Positions 10,243-18,671 are shown, counted from the first letter of the stretch. The stretch: 64,000 bases of DNA from Granulosicoccaceae bacterium (GCA_020629835.1 JAHDCO010000004.1:1-64000), one strand, 5' to 3'. Translations and numbers: made by a program. The notes: a model not told the origin generated them from the letters alone.

Positions 10243-10279
10243 TGTAATAGCTTACACTAATCGAATGTAAGCTGTTACA
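10243..10279. promoter_or_regulatory. Paired palindromic operator, TGTAA-N4-TTACA twice
   Basis: TGTAATAGCTTACA at 10243-10256 and TGTAAGCTGTTACA at 10266-10279. Each has 5-bp inverted arms; the second extends to AATGTAA/TTACATT. The second site is the reverse complement of the first except for one base, and their starts are 23 bp apart, close to two helical turns. The position between the divergent LacI gene and hpsN makes this the best candidate LacI-family operator. It lacks the central CG often seen in that family, so another regulator is possible. Confidence 0.65.
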
Positions 10280-10312
10280 TTGAATGGAAATCGGTGGTTT
10301 GATGAGGTAAGT

Positions 10313-10381
10313 ATGAATCTCAGATCAGCGAGAGTACTGAGTAACCTCGTTTATTCAGACCTTATTAAGACTGTTTGGTAA
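10313..10381 (+). CDS. Possible 22-residue leader peptide ORF ahead of hpsN
   Basis: An ATG at 10313 follows GAGGTAAG, a plausible Shine-Dalgarno at about the right distance, and the frame ends at TAA 10379-10381, 29 bp before the hpsN start. The peptide begins MNLRSARVLS and ends in KTVW. It has no known domain. It may be a translated leader affecting the operon or a chance frame; only its ribosome site and placement support it. Confidence 0.3.
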   Translation: MNLRSARVLSNLVYSDLIKTVW

Positions 10382-10410
10382 CGGCACAAATTTAAAGACT
10401 ACAGAGCTTG

Positions 10411-11712
10411 ATGATGACCCGAACGTATTTAAAGAAATCGACAAAAACTGCCAGCACTGACGCCACAGACGTGCGTGAAACGGTGCAGGGCATTCTGAAC
10501 GAGATCGAAGCTGGCGGTGATGAGGCTGCGCTTCGTTACGCGGCCAAGTTTGATCAGTACGAAGGCAACATCATTCTGACTGATGAAGAAATCGAAGCTG
10601 CGTGCGCTGCGGTACCGCAGGCCTTGAAAGATGACATAGCGTTCGCGCACGACAACGTAAAACGTTTCGCTGAAGTGCAAAAGCAAACCATTTCAGATGT
10701 GGAACTGGAAGTGGTTCCGGGTTTTACGCTGGGGCAAAAAAGCATCCCGTGTAATTCCGTTGGGTGTTACATACCCGGTGGTCGTTATTCGCATGTGGCC
10801 AGCGCCATCATGACGGTTACCACCGCAAAGGTAGCCGGATGTGGTCATATCGTTGCGTGTTCGCCACCACAGAAAGAAGGTGGTGTAACCCCTGCCATTG
10901 TGTACGCTGCGAAACTGTGTGGTGCCGATAAAATCATGGCTATGGGCGGTGTACAGGGTGTGGCGTCTATGGTGTTCGGCTTATTCGATTTACCGGCTGC
11001 TGACATTATCGTCGGCCCTGGCAATCAGTTTGTCGCTGAAGCCAAGCGAATCCTGTACGGCCGTGTGGGTATCGATATGATTGCCGGGCCTACCGACAGC
11101 CTGATCCTCGCGGATGAAACAGCAGATCCTATGGTGGTTGCGGCTGATCTGGTTGGTCAGGCAGAACACGGCTACAACTCACCGGTTTGGTTAGTCACTG
11201 ACAACCAACCGCTAGCGGAGAAAGTGATTGAATTGGTGCCTGGTTTAATTGCTGATTTACCCGAGGTTAATCGAGTCAACGCAGAAGCTGCGTGGCGCGA
11301 TTACGCGGAAGTGATCTTGTGCGATGACCGAGAAGAGATGGCACAAACATCCGATGAATACGCACCGGAGCACTTAACGGTACAAGCTGATGATATCCCG
11401 TGGTGGAAAGACCGTTTAACGTGCTACGGCTCGGTATTTTTAGGTGAAGAAACGACGGTAGCCTTCGGAGACAAAGCGTCAGGCACCAACCATGTGCTAC
11501 CAACAAACCGATCGGCAAAGTACACCGGCGGCTTGTCGGTTCATAAGTACATGAAAATCGTCACGTTCCAACAGGCCACGCGCGAAGGGTGCAAACCTGT
11601 GGCAGAAGCGACAGCCAGAATATCCCGTCTGGAAGGTATGGAAGGACATGCCAGAACCGCAGACATTCGACTGGCAAAGTATTTTCCCGATGAAGAATTC
11701 CAACTCAAGTGA
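10411..11712 (+). CDS. hpsN: Sulfopropanediol 3-dehydrogenase, histidinol-dehydrogenase family
   Basis: 433 residues of the zinc-dependent histidinol dehydrogenase fold (GCYIPGGRY, IVGPGNQFVAEAK, IAGPTDS, EHGYNSP, EHLTVQ). There is no his operon here, and the next genes encode sulfopyruvate decarboxylase subunits. That context matches HpsN, which oxidises (R)-2,3-dihydroxypropane-1-sulfonate to (R)-3-sulfolactate in two NAD-dependent steps in known bacteria. TTG 10408 and ATG 10414 are alternative starts; ATG 10411 is chosen. It heads a four-gene plus-strand operon, and the palindromes at 10243-10279 suggest LacI-type control. A true histidinol dehydrogenase is less likely, but sequence alone does not fix the substrate. 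Confidence 0.85.
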   Translation: MMTRTYLKKSTKTASTDATDVRETVQGILNEIEAGGDEAALRYAAKFDQYEGNIILTDEEIEAACAAVPQALKDDIAFAHDNVKRFAEVQKQTISDVELEVVPGFTLGQKSIPCNSVGCYIPGGRYSHVASAIMTVTTAKVAGCGHIVACSPPQKEGGVTPAIVYAAKLCGADKIMAMGGVQGVASMVFGLFDLPAADIIVGPGNQFVAEAKRILYGRVGIDMIAGPTDSLILADETADPMVVAADLVGQAEHGYNSPVWLVTDNQPLAEKVIELVPGLIADLPEVNRVNAEAAWRDYAEVILCDDREEMAQTSDEYAPEHLTVQADDIPWWKDRLTCYGSVFLGEETTVAFGDKASGTNHVLPTNRSAKYTGGLSVHKYMKIVTFQQATREGCKPVAEATARISRLEGMEGHARTADIRLAKYFPDEEFQLK

Positions 11713-11760
11713 ATGAACTCAAGTAATTAACGGGCAAAACCCGAACAAGGAAACCGTATT

Positions 11761-12258
11761 GTGTCTGTAAGCGAGAAGATAGTTCAGGATTTTAAAGCGA
11801 ACGATATTAGTTTTGTTACTACCGTTCCGTGTAAACAGTTAGCCGGCGTTATCGATGCCATAGAGGCTGACGAATCGATTTATCACATTCCTTCTAACAA
11901 AGAAGATGAAGGTATGGGGCTGTGCGCTGGTGCGTTCATGGGCGGTAAACGACCTGCGATCATTATGCAAAACACAGCCATTGGGGTGACGATTAACACA
12001 CTGGTTACACTGACTCAGTACTATCGCATGCCGTTGCCGATGTTGATCAGCTACCGAGGCGAACTCGGTGAACCAGTAGCTTGTCAGGTTGAGATGGCGG
12101 TTCATACCAAAGCTCTGTTAGCGCAGCTCAACATTCCCACCTATCACTTTCATAAAGAGTCTGATGTAGAAGAGCTCGATAGTATTTTGAAGTACACGTT
12201 CATGTGTAACAAACCTGTTGCCGTGTTAACTGATGCCAGCTTTTGGAACGGTTATTAA
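11761..12258 (+). CDS. comD: Sulfopyruvate decarboxylase alpha subunit
   Basis: 165 residues, starting with GTG after AAGGAAACC. It is the N-terminal (pyrimidine-binding) half of a thiamine-diphosphate enzyme: SNKEDEGMGL contains the conserved activating glutamate, followed by QNTAIG and ISYRGE. ComD/ComE-type proteins form a split decarboxylase converting sulfopyruvate to sulfoacetaldehyde and CO2. Related proteins act on phosphonopyruvate, but the HpsN neighbour argues for the sulfonate. The gene lies 48 bp after hpsN and 49 bp before the beta subunit. Confidence 0.85.
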   Translation: MSVSEKIVQDFKANDISFVTTVPCKQLAGVIDAIEADESIYHIPSNKEDEGMGLCAGAFMGGKRPAIIMQNTAIGVTINTLVTLTQYYRMPLPMLISYRGELGEPVACQVEMAVHTKALLAQLNIPTYHFHKESDVEELDSILKYTFMCNKPVAVLTDASFWNGY

Positions 12259-12307
12259 GCGGTTACAGCCTTTGGCAATCCACTAACGATTTTAAGGAAA
12301 TGCAAAC

Positions 12308-12868
12308 ATGATACGTTCAGAAATTTTAAAAGAAATTGCCCCCATTCTTAGAGATCAATTGGTCATCTGCAACATTGGCTTACCCAGTCAGGAGTTGCAC
12401 ATGATTGACGATCAGCCCACCAATTTCTATATGCTGGGTACGATGGGCCTGGCGTCGTCCATTGGTTTAGGGGTTGCTTTAGCTCAAGACAAAAAAGTCA
12501 TCTCAATTGATGGTGACGGTTCTGTGCTGACAAATTTTGGAACCCTGCCAACCATCGCTAACAACGTGGCGAATAACTTCATTCTGCTTATTGTTGACAA
12601 CGGCAGTTATGGATCCACTGGCGATCAGCCCACTTACAGCGGCAAGAAGACCTCACTCACGGCCGTTGCCAAAGCGTGTGGATGCGAAAATGTGGTTGAG
12701 TGTCAGGCGGAAGATACGCCGGCGGTGCTGCAAGCAGCGATAGACAGCGATCAAATGACCATCATCGTTTGCAAATGTGAGTCTGGTAACGTCAAGGTGC
12801 CAGTGATTACGATGGATCCCGTCGTCATTCGTGATCGTTTCATGAAATCCATCGCTACACAGGCATAA
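12308..12868 (+). CDS. comE: Sulfopyruvate decarboxylase beta subunit
   Basis: 186 residues forming the C-terminal (pyrophosphate-binding) half of a ThDP enzyme. The ThDP motif is visible as GDGSVLTNFG followed by NNFILLIVDN, and the SYGSTGDQP loop follows. It starts with ATG after AAGGAAATGCAAAC. With the alpha subunit it would decarboxylate sulfopyruvate in the cytoplasm. The next gene's family-conserved N-terminus appears in frame immediately after this stop, so the two are tightly linked. Confidence 0.85.
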   Translation: MIRSEILKEIAPILRDQLVICNIGLPSQELHMIDDQPTNFYMLGTMGLASSIGLGVALAQDKKVISIDGDGSVLTNFGTLPTIANNVANNFILLIVDNGSYGSTGDQPTYSGKKTSLTAVAKACGCENVVECQAEDTPAVLQAAIDSDQMTIIVCKCESGNVKVPVITMDPVVIRDRFMKSIATQA

Positions 12869-12942
12869 GCGGCATCATTCCTTCAACTTCGATTCATTGC
12901 ACCGACGACGCTCGGCGCCTTGCAAAAAAACGCCTGCCGTGG

Positions 12943-13998
12943 ATGGTGTTTGATTACATCGATGGTGCCGCGGGTGAAGGTTACGGCGAAGCGTTAAATC
13001 GTCAGGTATTGCAGTCGGTTCGTTTGCAACCGGCTGCCCTGGTTAACGTTGAACAACGTGACCTTAATGTGGATGTGTTTGGCAACACGTCGTCCATACC
13101 CTTTGGTGTGAGCCCCATGGGTATGTGCAACTTGTCCTCACCTGGCGCCGATTTAATGTTGGCCCGAGCGGCTGCGAAACATGCATCACCGGTAGGGGTG
13201 TCTACCGTTGCATCAACGTCTATGGAACGCATGATCGAAGTGGCTCAGGGTCACGCGTGGTTTCAGCTGTACTTTAGTGGGGATGGCCGCACAGCGGGCA
13301 GTTTGATTGACCGAGCGGAAGCGTCCGGTTATCAGACGCTGGTAATTACCGTAGATGTTCCCGAGATTGGCCGTCGACCACGAGAGCTTGCTCACGGGTT
13401 CAAGATGCCGTTTCGGATTGGGCTGCGACAGTTTATTGATTTCGCATGTCATCCGCGCTGGTCGTTATCAACACTCAGGCACGGAAAACCCGAGATGGCC
13501 AATTTCGGCGGTGTAAACGGCGAATTTGATCGTACTGAGACTCGAGCGCGTGCCGATTGGACCGATCTGCAACGCATCCGTGATCGCTGGCGCGGCAAAT
13601 TGGTGGTGAAAGGCGTACTTAACGTGGCGGATGCAAAACGCTTACAAGCGGCCGGCGTCGACGCCATCCAGATTTCAAGTCATGGCGGGCGCCAGCTGGA
13701 TGGTTCACCACCCGCCATTACGATGTTACAGAGAATTCGCCAGGCGTTAGGGCCGGATTACCCGTTGTTCTATGATTCGGGTATTCGGTCGGGTGAAGAT
13801 ATGGTTAAAGCGTACGCGTTAGGCGCTAACTTTGTATTCATTGGGCGCGCGGCGCTGTTTGCAATGGCTGCTCAGGGCGAAGAAGGGCTGCATACGTTGT
13901 ACAACGTACTGTGCGATGAAGCGAGCATAACGATGGCGCAACTGGGCAAACGCACATTAAGTGAGATTGGGGACGACGTTTTGTGGGAATCGCAATAG
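12943..13998 (+). CDS. FMN-dependent alpha-hydroxyacid dehydrogenase (LldD family), candidate sulfolactate dehydrogenase
   Basis: 351 residues from the first usual start. FMN enzyme signatures: MVFDYIDGAAGEGYGE, SPMGMCNLSSPGADL, LVVKGVLNVADAKRL, the catalytic His247 in SSHGGRQLDG, and DSGIRSGEDMVKAYALGA. The expected family N-terminus (DDARRLAKKRLPW) is encoded in frame just upstream, between the comE stop and 12943, where no ATG, GTG or TTG occurs; true initiation may be at an ATC or ATT near 12874-12877. In known members the enzyme oxidises L-2-hydroxyacids and passes electrons to quinone or oxygen. Here it sits between the enzymes that make and consume the sulfolactate/sulfopyruvate pair, so sulfolactate is the likely substrate (inference). 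Confidence 0.82.
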   Translation: MVFDYIDGAAGEGYGEALNRQVLQSVRLQPAALVNVEQRDLNVDVFGNTSSIPFGVSPMGMCNLSSPGADLMLARAAAKHASPVGVSTVASTSMERMIEVAQGHAWFQLYFSGDGRTAGSLIDRAEASGYQTLVITVDVPEIGRRPRELAHGFKMPFRIGLRQFIDFACHPRWSLSTLRHGKPEMANFGGVNGEFDRTETRARADWTDLQRIRDRWRGKLVVKGVLNVADAKRLQAAGVDAIQISSHGGRQLDGSPPAITMLQRIRQALGPDYPLFYDSGIRSGEDMVKAYALGANFVFIGRAALFAMAAQGEEGLHTLYNVLCDEASITMAQLGKRTLSEIGDDVLWESQ

Positions 13999-14009
13999 CT
14001 CGATAAAAC

Positions 14010-14774
14010 TCATTGTGGTCTTTCGGCGATAACGCCGAAGATCATCTCCCCCACATACGATGCCTGCTTATCCTTACGTTCCTGCTTGAGTCGTTCGTCC
14101 AGCGTTGCAATATCGAGTGACTCCATTTCCTCATCAGAGGCAACACCGGCTGCCACAATGCGCTCACGCATGGCTTGAAGAATCATTTGAGTGGGGGATG
14201 CCTGATCGGGTGTCTGCACCACCGCTTCGGCTCTGATCGATGGACGTTTGCCTCCTGCAGCGATAATCAGGTCGTGTAACTTCAAGCCTACTTTGGTGTC
14301 TGCGCCCTCTGCCCGGACGGTGTCCCAAATCAGCCTATGTGCATTTTCTGTTTCTGGCAATGACGCTGAGCTAATCGAAACACTGGCATCATGCTCTTGC
14401 AGTACTAGACGTCCGCCCGGTTTTAATGATTCAAAAAGGCACCTTAGCGCGGCCACTTTATCCGGTAAATACATAAGCACTCGACGGCAAGTAACAACAT
14501 CAAAGTGGGGCTGCCTTATGGATTCGGGTAACGTGTGTAGATTGGCTTGTAAAAACGACACGTTGGTAATACCACGTTCCAGCGCTTGTGCCTCGGCACG
14601 CTCCAACGCATCATTGTTCAAATCGATGCCAATAACTCGTCCTGCAGAACCGACACGCTCTGCAAGTCTGAAACTGATATCACCTGAGCCGCAACCCACA
14701 TCCAAGGCTAATTGCCCAGATCGTATCTGTGCGTCGTCGAGTAATCGATCCGTAAACGCGCCACCATTATCCAT
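14010..14774 (-). CDS. SAM-dependent methyltransferase (class I)
   Basis: 254 residues. Motif I is LALDVGCGSGDIS, the acidic loop is VIGIDLNNDALE, and the post-motifs FDVVTCRRVLMYLPDK and LKPGGRLVLQEHD are typical of Methyltransf_25/31 folds. The C-terminal helix-rich segment resembles ubiquinone/menaquinone-type methyltransferases, but nothing fixes the acceptor. It converges with the hydroxyacid dehydrogenase gene with only 11 bp between stops, so it is not part of that operon. The isoprenylcysteine-methyltransferase-like gene lies just upstream on the same strand. Confidence 0.85.
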   Translation of the reverse strand: MDNGGAFTDRLLDDAQIRSGQLALDVGCGSGDISFRLAERVGSAGRVIGIDLNNDALERAEAQALERGITNVSFLQANLHTLPESIRQPHFDVVTCRRVLMYLPDKVAALRCLFESLKPGGRLVLQEHDASVSISSASLPETENAHRLIWDTVRAEGADTKVGLKLHDLIIAAGGKRPSIRAEAVVQTPDQASPTQMILQAMRERIVAAGVASDEEMESLDIATLDERLKQERKDKQASYVGEMIFGVIAERPQ

Positions 14775-14842
14775 GGGTTATCTCTGCCTTAAATTTAAGA
14801 ATCCGGATATTCACTTCACGCTGAATTACCGATGTTAGTGTT

Positions 14843-15337
14843 TTACAACCAGCGACGGACCGATTGTTGGTACTGCCGATAGTCATCACCAAACAGGTTC
14901 TGGAGTATGGCTTCTTCTGGCTTGATCTGGAATTCGGTGATATACGCCCAAAATACGCCCAGCGATACGATGCCAAGTGGGTTGCCAAGCCAAAGGGCCA
15001 GGCCGCATAACATCAGAAGCATTCCCACATACATTGGGTTACGAGTAAAGCGGTACAGGCCGTCAGTCACCAATTGTTGGGTGCGTTGGGGTGTAAACGG
15101 ATTAACGGTTGTCTTCTTTCGAAAAAAAAGACTCACGCTGAATAGTTCTATGGCTAGCCCAGCTAAGACAAATGCGATTGCAACTGGCTTTATCCACGAT
15201 GAGGTAAAGCTCCATTCGTTGAATATGTGGTTAGTGGCGAACAACAAAACAACGCACACCAAACCCACGGCGGGCGGAGGGATTTTTAACTTGAGCAAGG
15301 TGCGACCTGTCTGTTTTTGTTTTCTAGATAGTAGCAC
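14843..15337 (-). CDS. Isoprenylcysteine carboxyl methyltransferase-like membrane protein (PEMT/ICMT family)
   Basis: 164 residues with about four membrane segments (VGLVCVVLLFAT, WIKPVAIAFVLAGLAIEL, MLLMLCGLALWLGN, LGVFWAYITEF). The C-terminal family signature is present: GLYRFTRNPMYVGMLL, then the EEAILQNLFGDDYRQYQQSVRRWL end where the conserved E and Y sit. Bacterial members are integral membrane methyltransferases of uncertain substrate. It is 68 bp upstream of the soluble methyltransferase gene and may be co-transcribed with it. Confidence 0.85.
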   Translation of the reverse strand: MLLSRKQKQTGRTLLKLKIPPPAVGLVCVVLLFATNHIFNEWSFTSSWIKPVAIAFVLAGLAIELFSVSLFFRKKTTVNPFTPQRTQQLVTDGLYRFTRNPMYVGMLLMLCGLALWLGNPLGIVSLGVFWAYITEFQIKPEEAILQNLFGDDYRQYQQSVRRWL

Positions 15338-15562
15338 CTTGGCAACATGGGTTTCGTGCTTTCGAATTGGCTTTGTGCACGAATAAAAGAGGGATAAGAA
15401 CGCTTAATGATGGTGTATTCGGTGAACGGTGCGTTACGAAAAATTAAGTCTTTAATTCGGTTGAAAATCCCACGCCTTCCCTTATCTCCCTCAGGTTTAG
15501 CTCCGACGGCAGCTGTGCCCAGCTGCCTCTCCGAATAAATACCATCCTGCAGAGAGTACGTA

Positions 15563-16489
15563 ATGCGTCACGTCAATTACAGCCATTTGTTTTATTTCTG
15601 GAACGTTGCAGAAGCAGGTTCAATTGCGGCCGCGTCGAAGCGCCTTTACTTAACGCCACAAACAATCAGTACACAAATCAAGTTACTTGAGGAGGCCACG
15701 GGTACTAATTTACTGCGCAAATCCGGTCGCCAGCTCGTGCTGACTGACGAAGGTGTGACGGTTAAGCAATACGCAGACGGTATTTTCTCACTGGGTGCTG
15801 AGCTATCCGATTACTTAAGAGGCGGCGATACGCAAAGCGTTTCTGAACTCACCATTGGCATCGTTGAGACCGTACCAAAAGTCGCGGTGGAAAAACTGCT
15901 GGAACCGGCATTCGATTTGGGAACACGCCTGGTTTGTCTGGAGGGTCGTCTACCAGACTTACTCTCAGACCTAAACCAGCACAAACTGGATTTAGTGTTG
16001 TCTGATCGTACGTTATCGACAGCAGAATCGAAGGGTATGGTGATCGACTTTCTGGGTGTCAGCGGACTCGCCTTGTATGCCCCTGATGCAATCAGTCAAA
16101 AACTTGCTAACAAACTGCCAGAGGCCTTGGAGGGGGCACCTTTGATATTCGCTACCGATAACAGCCCAATAAGACGCGCAGCTGAGGAGTGGTTTCTACA
16201 ACACGGAATCAGCCCGAAGGTTGTGGCGGAGTGCAGTGACAGTGGTTTGATCAAATCCATGGCAGCCGCCGGTCGAGGGATTTTCGTTGCACCGCTCAAC
16301 ATAAAAGCCGAGCTGGAGCGGGCCACAGGCTGCAAGTTGTTAATCGAGCTGGAGGGTTTTGACGAGCGTTACTACGCCATCACATTAGACAAACAACGAA
16401 AAAATACAACAGCGGAAGCGATCTCTGAAGCCGCTCGAACTTCTCTCTCATTGGATCGAAGCCTTCACCCAGGGTACGACAACTATTGA
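15563..16489 (+). CDS. LysR-family transcriptional regulator, NhaR-like
   Basis: 308 residues. The N-terminal winged helix (NYSHLFYFWNVAEAGSIAAA, LYLTPQTISTQIKLLE) and the effector-domain phrases LNQHKLDLVLSDR and GRGIFVAP closely follow NhaR, the LysR-type activator of the sodium/proton antiporter gene in enterobacteria. No antiporter gene is adjacent: the next gene encodes a fasciclin protein. The regulon therefore cannot be read from context. It starts 225 bp from the divergent membrane protein gene, giving room for a divergent promoter. Confidence 0.88.
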   Translation: MRHVNYSHLFYFWNVAEAGSIAAASKRLYLTPQTISTQIKLLEEATGTNLLRKSGRQLVLTDEGVTVKQYADGIFSLGAELSDYLRGGDTQSVSELTIGIVETVPKVAVEKLLEPAFDLGTRLVCLEGRLPDLLSDLNQHKLDLVLSDRTLSTAESKGMVIDFLGVSGLALYAPDAISQKLANKLPEALEGAPLIFATDNSPIRRAAEEWFLQHGISPKVVAECSDSGLIKSMAAAGRGIFVAPLNIKAELERATGCKLLIELEGFDERYYAITLDKQRKNTTAEAISEAARTSLSLDRSLHPGYDNY

Positions 16490-16617
16490 TTCGTTTTTTT
16501 TGAAGTATCACGAAGAAAAAATTTGATTTAAATCTTGCCGGTGCACCCTAGCTTCTATCGCGTTGGCATAGCCGACTTCTTTTATTCACAAAACGTTTAG
16601 AAGGTTTAGGAGATATT

Positions 16618-17109
16618 ATGAAGAAGGTACTTGGTTTAGTTGCAGCACTTGGCTTATCGACTGCAGCATTTGCGGGTAGCTATAAGAAAGATCTTGTTGA
16701 TACTGCATCGGCTGCGGGTGATTTCGATACGCTGGTTACCGCTATTGAAGCTGCTGATTTAGGAAGCACGCTGAAAGGTGAAGGGCCGTTCACCGTATTC
16801 GCTCCCAGCGATGCAGCGTTTAGTGCGCTTCCCGAAGGCAAAGTAGAAGACTTACTCAAGCCAGAGAATCGGGAAATGTTGGTTGAGCTGCTGAGTTATC
16901 ACGTCGTTCCAGGAAAAGTGCTGGCAGAAGACATCACTGAGGGTATGGAGTCAGTCGAAAATCTCGCAGGCAGTGAGCTGAATGTTGAAATAAATGAGGG
17001 TGTATTAATAAACACCGCTTCAGTAACGAAAACGGACATCGAAGCATCTAACGGCGTCATTCATGTTATTGACAGCGTGATCATGCCTTCGGATTGGCCT
17101 TCGTCATAA
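16618..17109 (+). CDS. Secreted fasciclin (FAS1) domain protein
   Basis: 163 residues. Signal peptide MKKVLGLVAALGLSTAAFA with cleavage likely after AFA, then one FAS1 domain: GPFTVFAPSDAAFSALP (H1 box), LLSYHVVPGKV, and the H2-type end NGVIHVIDSVIMP. FAS1 domains mediate adhesion in many bacterial exported proteins. A good ribosome site (AGGAGATATT) precedes the ATG. It follows the NhaR-like gene by 128 bp and is closed by a hairpin at 17129-17155, so it looks like an independent transcription unit. Confidence 0.92.
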   Translation: MKKVLGLVAALGLSTAAFAGSYKKDLVDTASAAGDFDTLVTAIEAADLGSTLKGEGPFTVFAPSDAAFSALPEGKVEDLLKPENREMLVELLSYHVVPGKVLAEDITEGMESVENLAGSELNVEINEGVLINTASVTKTDIEASNGVIHVIDSVIMPSDWPSS

Positions 17110-17128
17110 AGCGTTTTGTAAACTGCTG

Positions 17129-17155
17129 CCGCCATCCGACACTGTCGGGTGGCGG
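17129..17155 (+). terminator. Strong hairpin after the fasciclin gene
   Basis: CCGCCATCCGACA and TGTCGGGTGGCGG form a 13-bp stem with one wobble pair and a very tight loop, 20 bp after the fasciclin stop. There is no T-run after it, so it is either a weak intrinsic terminator or a transcript-stabilising structure. Confidence 0.55.
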
Positions 17156-17350
17156 TCTACTGGCCCCGATCGCTTACCCCTGTATTTGCAATGAGTCGGA
17201 GTTCACATTTCGGGCTATTACGTTTCACAAATGTTTATGTAGTTGCTGGACGAATTCCGTGTTTTTGCGCTGGTGTCCTGTAACCTCGAATTAGGTTGAG
17301 GCTCGAGGTGTTTCTTGCGTGTCCAAACCACCGAAACGATAAGGACAATT

Positions 17351-18646
17351 GTGGCCACTCAAATCCAATCCAAGCGCTTAGAGTCAAAAGTCAGAAGTTA
17401 CTGTCGCCGTTTGAATGATGAGTTCAGCACGGCATCGGGTGCACTGATTTCAACAAAACAAGGCCGGACTTTGATTGATTTTCTCTCGGGGTGTGGCTCA
17501 TTGAACTACGGCCACAACGACCGGGATATGAAAGAGGCGTTGGTTGACTACGTTACCGGCGACGGCGTGACACTGAGTCTCGATTTTCATTCTGTGGCCA
17601 AAACCGCTTTCATGCGAAGCTTTCAAGAGCGTGTTTTACAACCGAGATCATTGGACTACGTCATGCAGTTCACTGGTCCAACCGGCACCAATGCAGTGGA
17701 AGCAGCGATTAAGCTTGCGCGTAAAAAAACCGGACGAAACACTGTCGTTGCATTCAGCAATGGGTTTCATGGTTGTACGCTTGGCGCGCTGAGCCTGACC
17801 GCAAACGATTACTATCGACAGTCTTCTCGTGAGCTGTTGGTCGGCGTAGAACGAATGTCTTACGACGGAGATTCCGGTTCTTCTGATTACTCTGCAGACT
17901 CCATTGAGGCACTGTTTGATAACCCGTCCAGCGGCGTAGAACCGCCGGCGGCCTTTGTGTTTGAGTGCGTGCAGGGTGAAGGCGGTTTGAACACGGCCTC
18001 AGCTGAATGGGCACAAAAAATTCAGGCGATTGCTCGTAAATACCAGGCACTGGTCATTGTTGACGAGATTCAAACCGGATGTGGCAGAACCGGCTCTTTC
18101 TTCGCATTTGAACAGCTGGGCATTGAGCCGGATATGGTGACTCTGGCTAAATCCCTATCGGGTTATGGTTTGCCGATGGCCATGCTACTGTTAAAGCCTG
18201 AGCTCGACGTGTGGGCAACGGGTGAACACAACGGCACATTTCGCGGCAACAACCATGCATTTGTTACCGCAGCAGTAGCTCTTGAGAAGTTTTGGTCAGA
18301 CAGCACTTTTGAGCGATCTGTCCGAAATAAATCTGAGCAAATTACCTATGTACTCAATTCCTTAAGCGAACAATTCGATTTGCAGGTGAAAGGCCGCGGT
18401 ATGATGATGGGCTTGAGTTTTGATGAACCTGAGCTTTGCGCAAAATCCATTGCACAGTGTTATGAGCAAGGCGTTGTGGTGGAATCGTCTGGCCCTAACG
18501 ATGAAGTGTTGAAAGTTATGCCACCCTTAACGATCGACCAGAATGAACTTGCAAAAGGGTTAGAGATCATCTCGCGATCGGTTGGGCTTGCAATGACAGA
18601 GGCACTGTCAGCTGCCGAAACAAAAGCGTGTGCTCAGGTCAGGTAA
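17351..18646 (+). CDS. ectB: Diaminobutyrate--2-oxoglutarate aminotransferase, EctB-like
   Basis: 432 residues of a class III PLP aminotransferase. EctB-like phrases: FLSGCGSLNYGHN, FTGPTGTNAVEAAIKLAR, SNGFHGCTLGALS, ECVQGEGGLN, DEIQTGCGRTG, Lys267 in AKSLSGYGLPM as the PLP lysine, and GTFRGNNHAF. EctB makes L-2,4-diaminobutyrate from aspartate semialdehyde in ectoine synthesis. GTG 17351 is chosen because AAGGA sits six bases upstream and the EctB N-terminus (RLESKVRSYCR) follows closely; the frame is open to a TTG at 17315. No ectA or ectC is adjacent, so its use in ectoine synthesis or another diamine pathway is unresolved. Confidence 0.8.
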   Translation: MATQIQSKRLESKVRSYCRRLNDEFSTASGALISTKQGRTLIDFLSGCGSLNYGHNDRDMKEALVDYVTGDGVTLSLDFHSVAKTAFMRSFQERVLQPRSLDYVMQFTGPTGTNAVEAAIKLARKKTGRNTVVAFSNGFHGCTLGALSLTANDYYRQSSRELLVGVERMSYDGDSGSSDYSADSIEALFDNPSSGVEPPAAFVFECVQGEGGLNTASAEWAQKIQAIARKYQALVIVDEIQTGCGRTGSFFAFEQLGIEPDMVTLAKSLSGYGLPMAMLLLKPELDVWATGEHNGTFRGNNHAFVTAAVALEKFWSDSTFERSVRNKSEQITYVLNSLSEQFDLQVKGRGMMMGLSFDEPELCAKSIAQCYEQGVVVESSGPNDEVLKVMPPLTIDQNELAKGLEIISRSVGLAMTEALSAAETKACAQVR

Positions 18647-18671
18647 TGCACCTCGTTTTGATCAACAAACA

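Noticed and set aside
14248-15386. Plus-strand frames of 159-196 codons
   Set aside because: They are antisense to two clear methyltransferase genes and have no recognisable motif.
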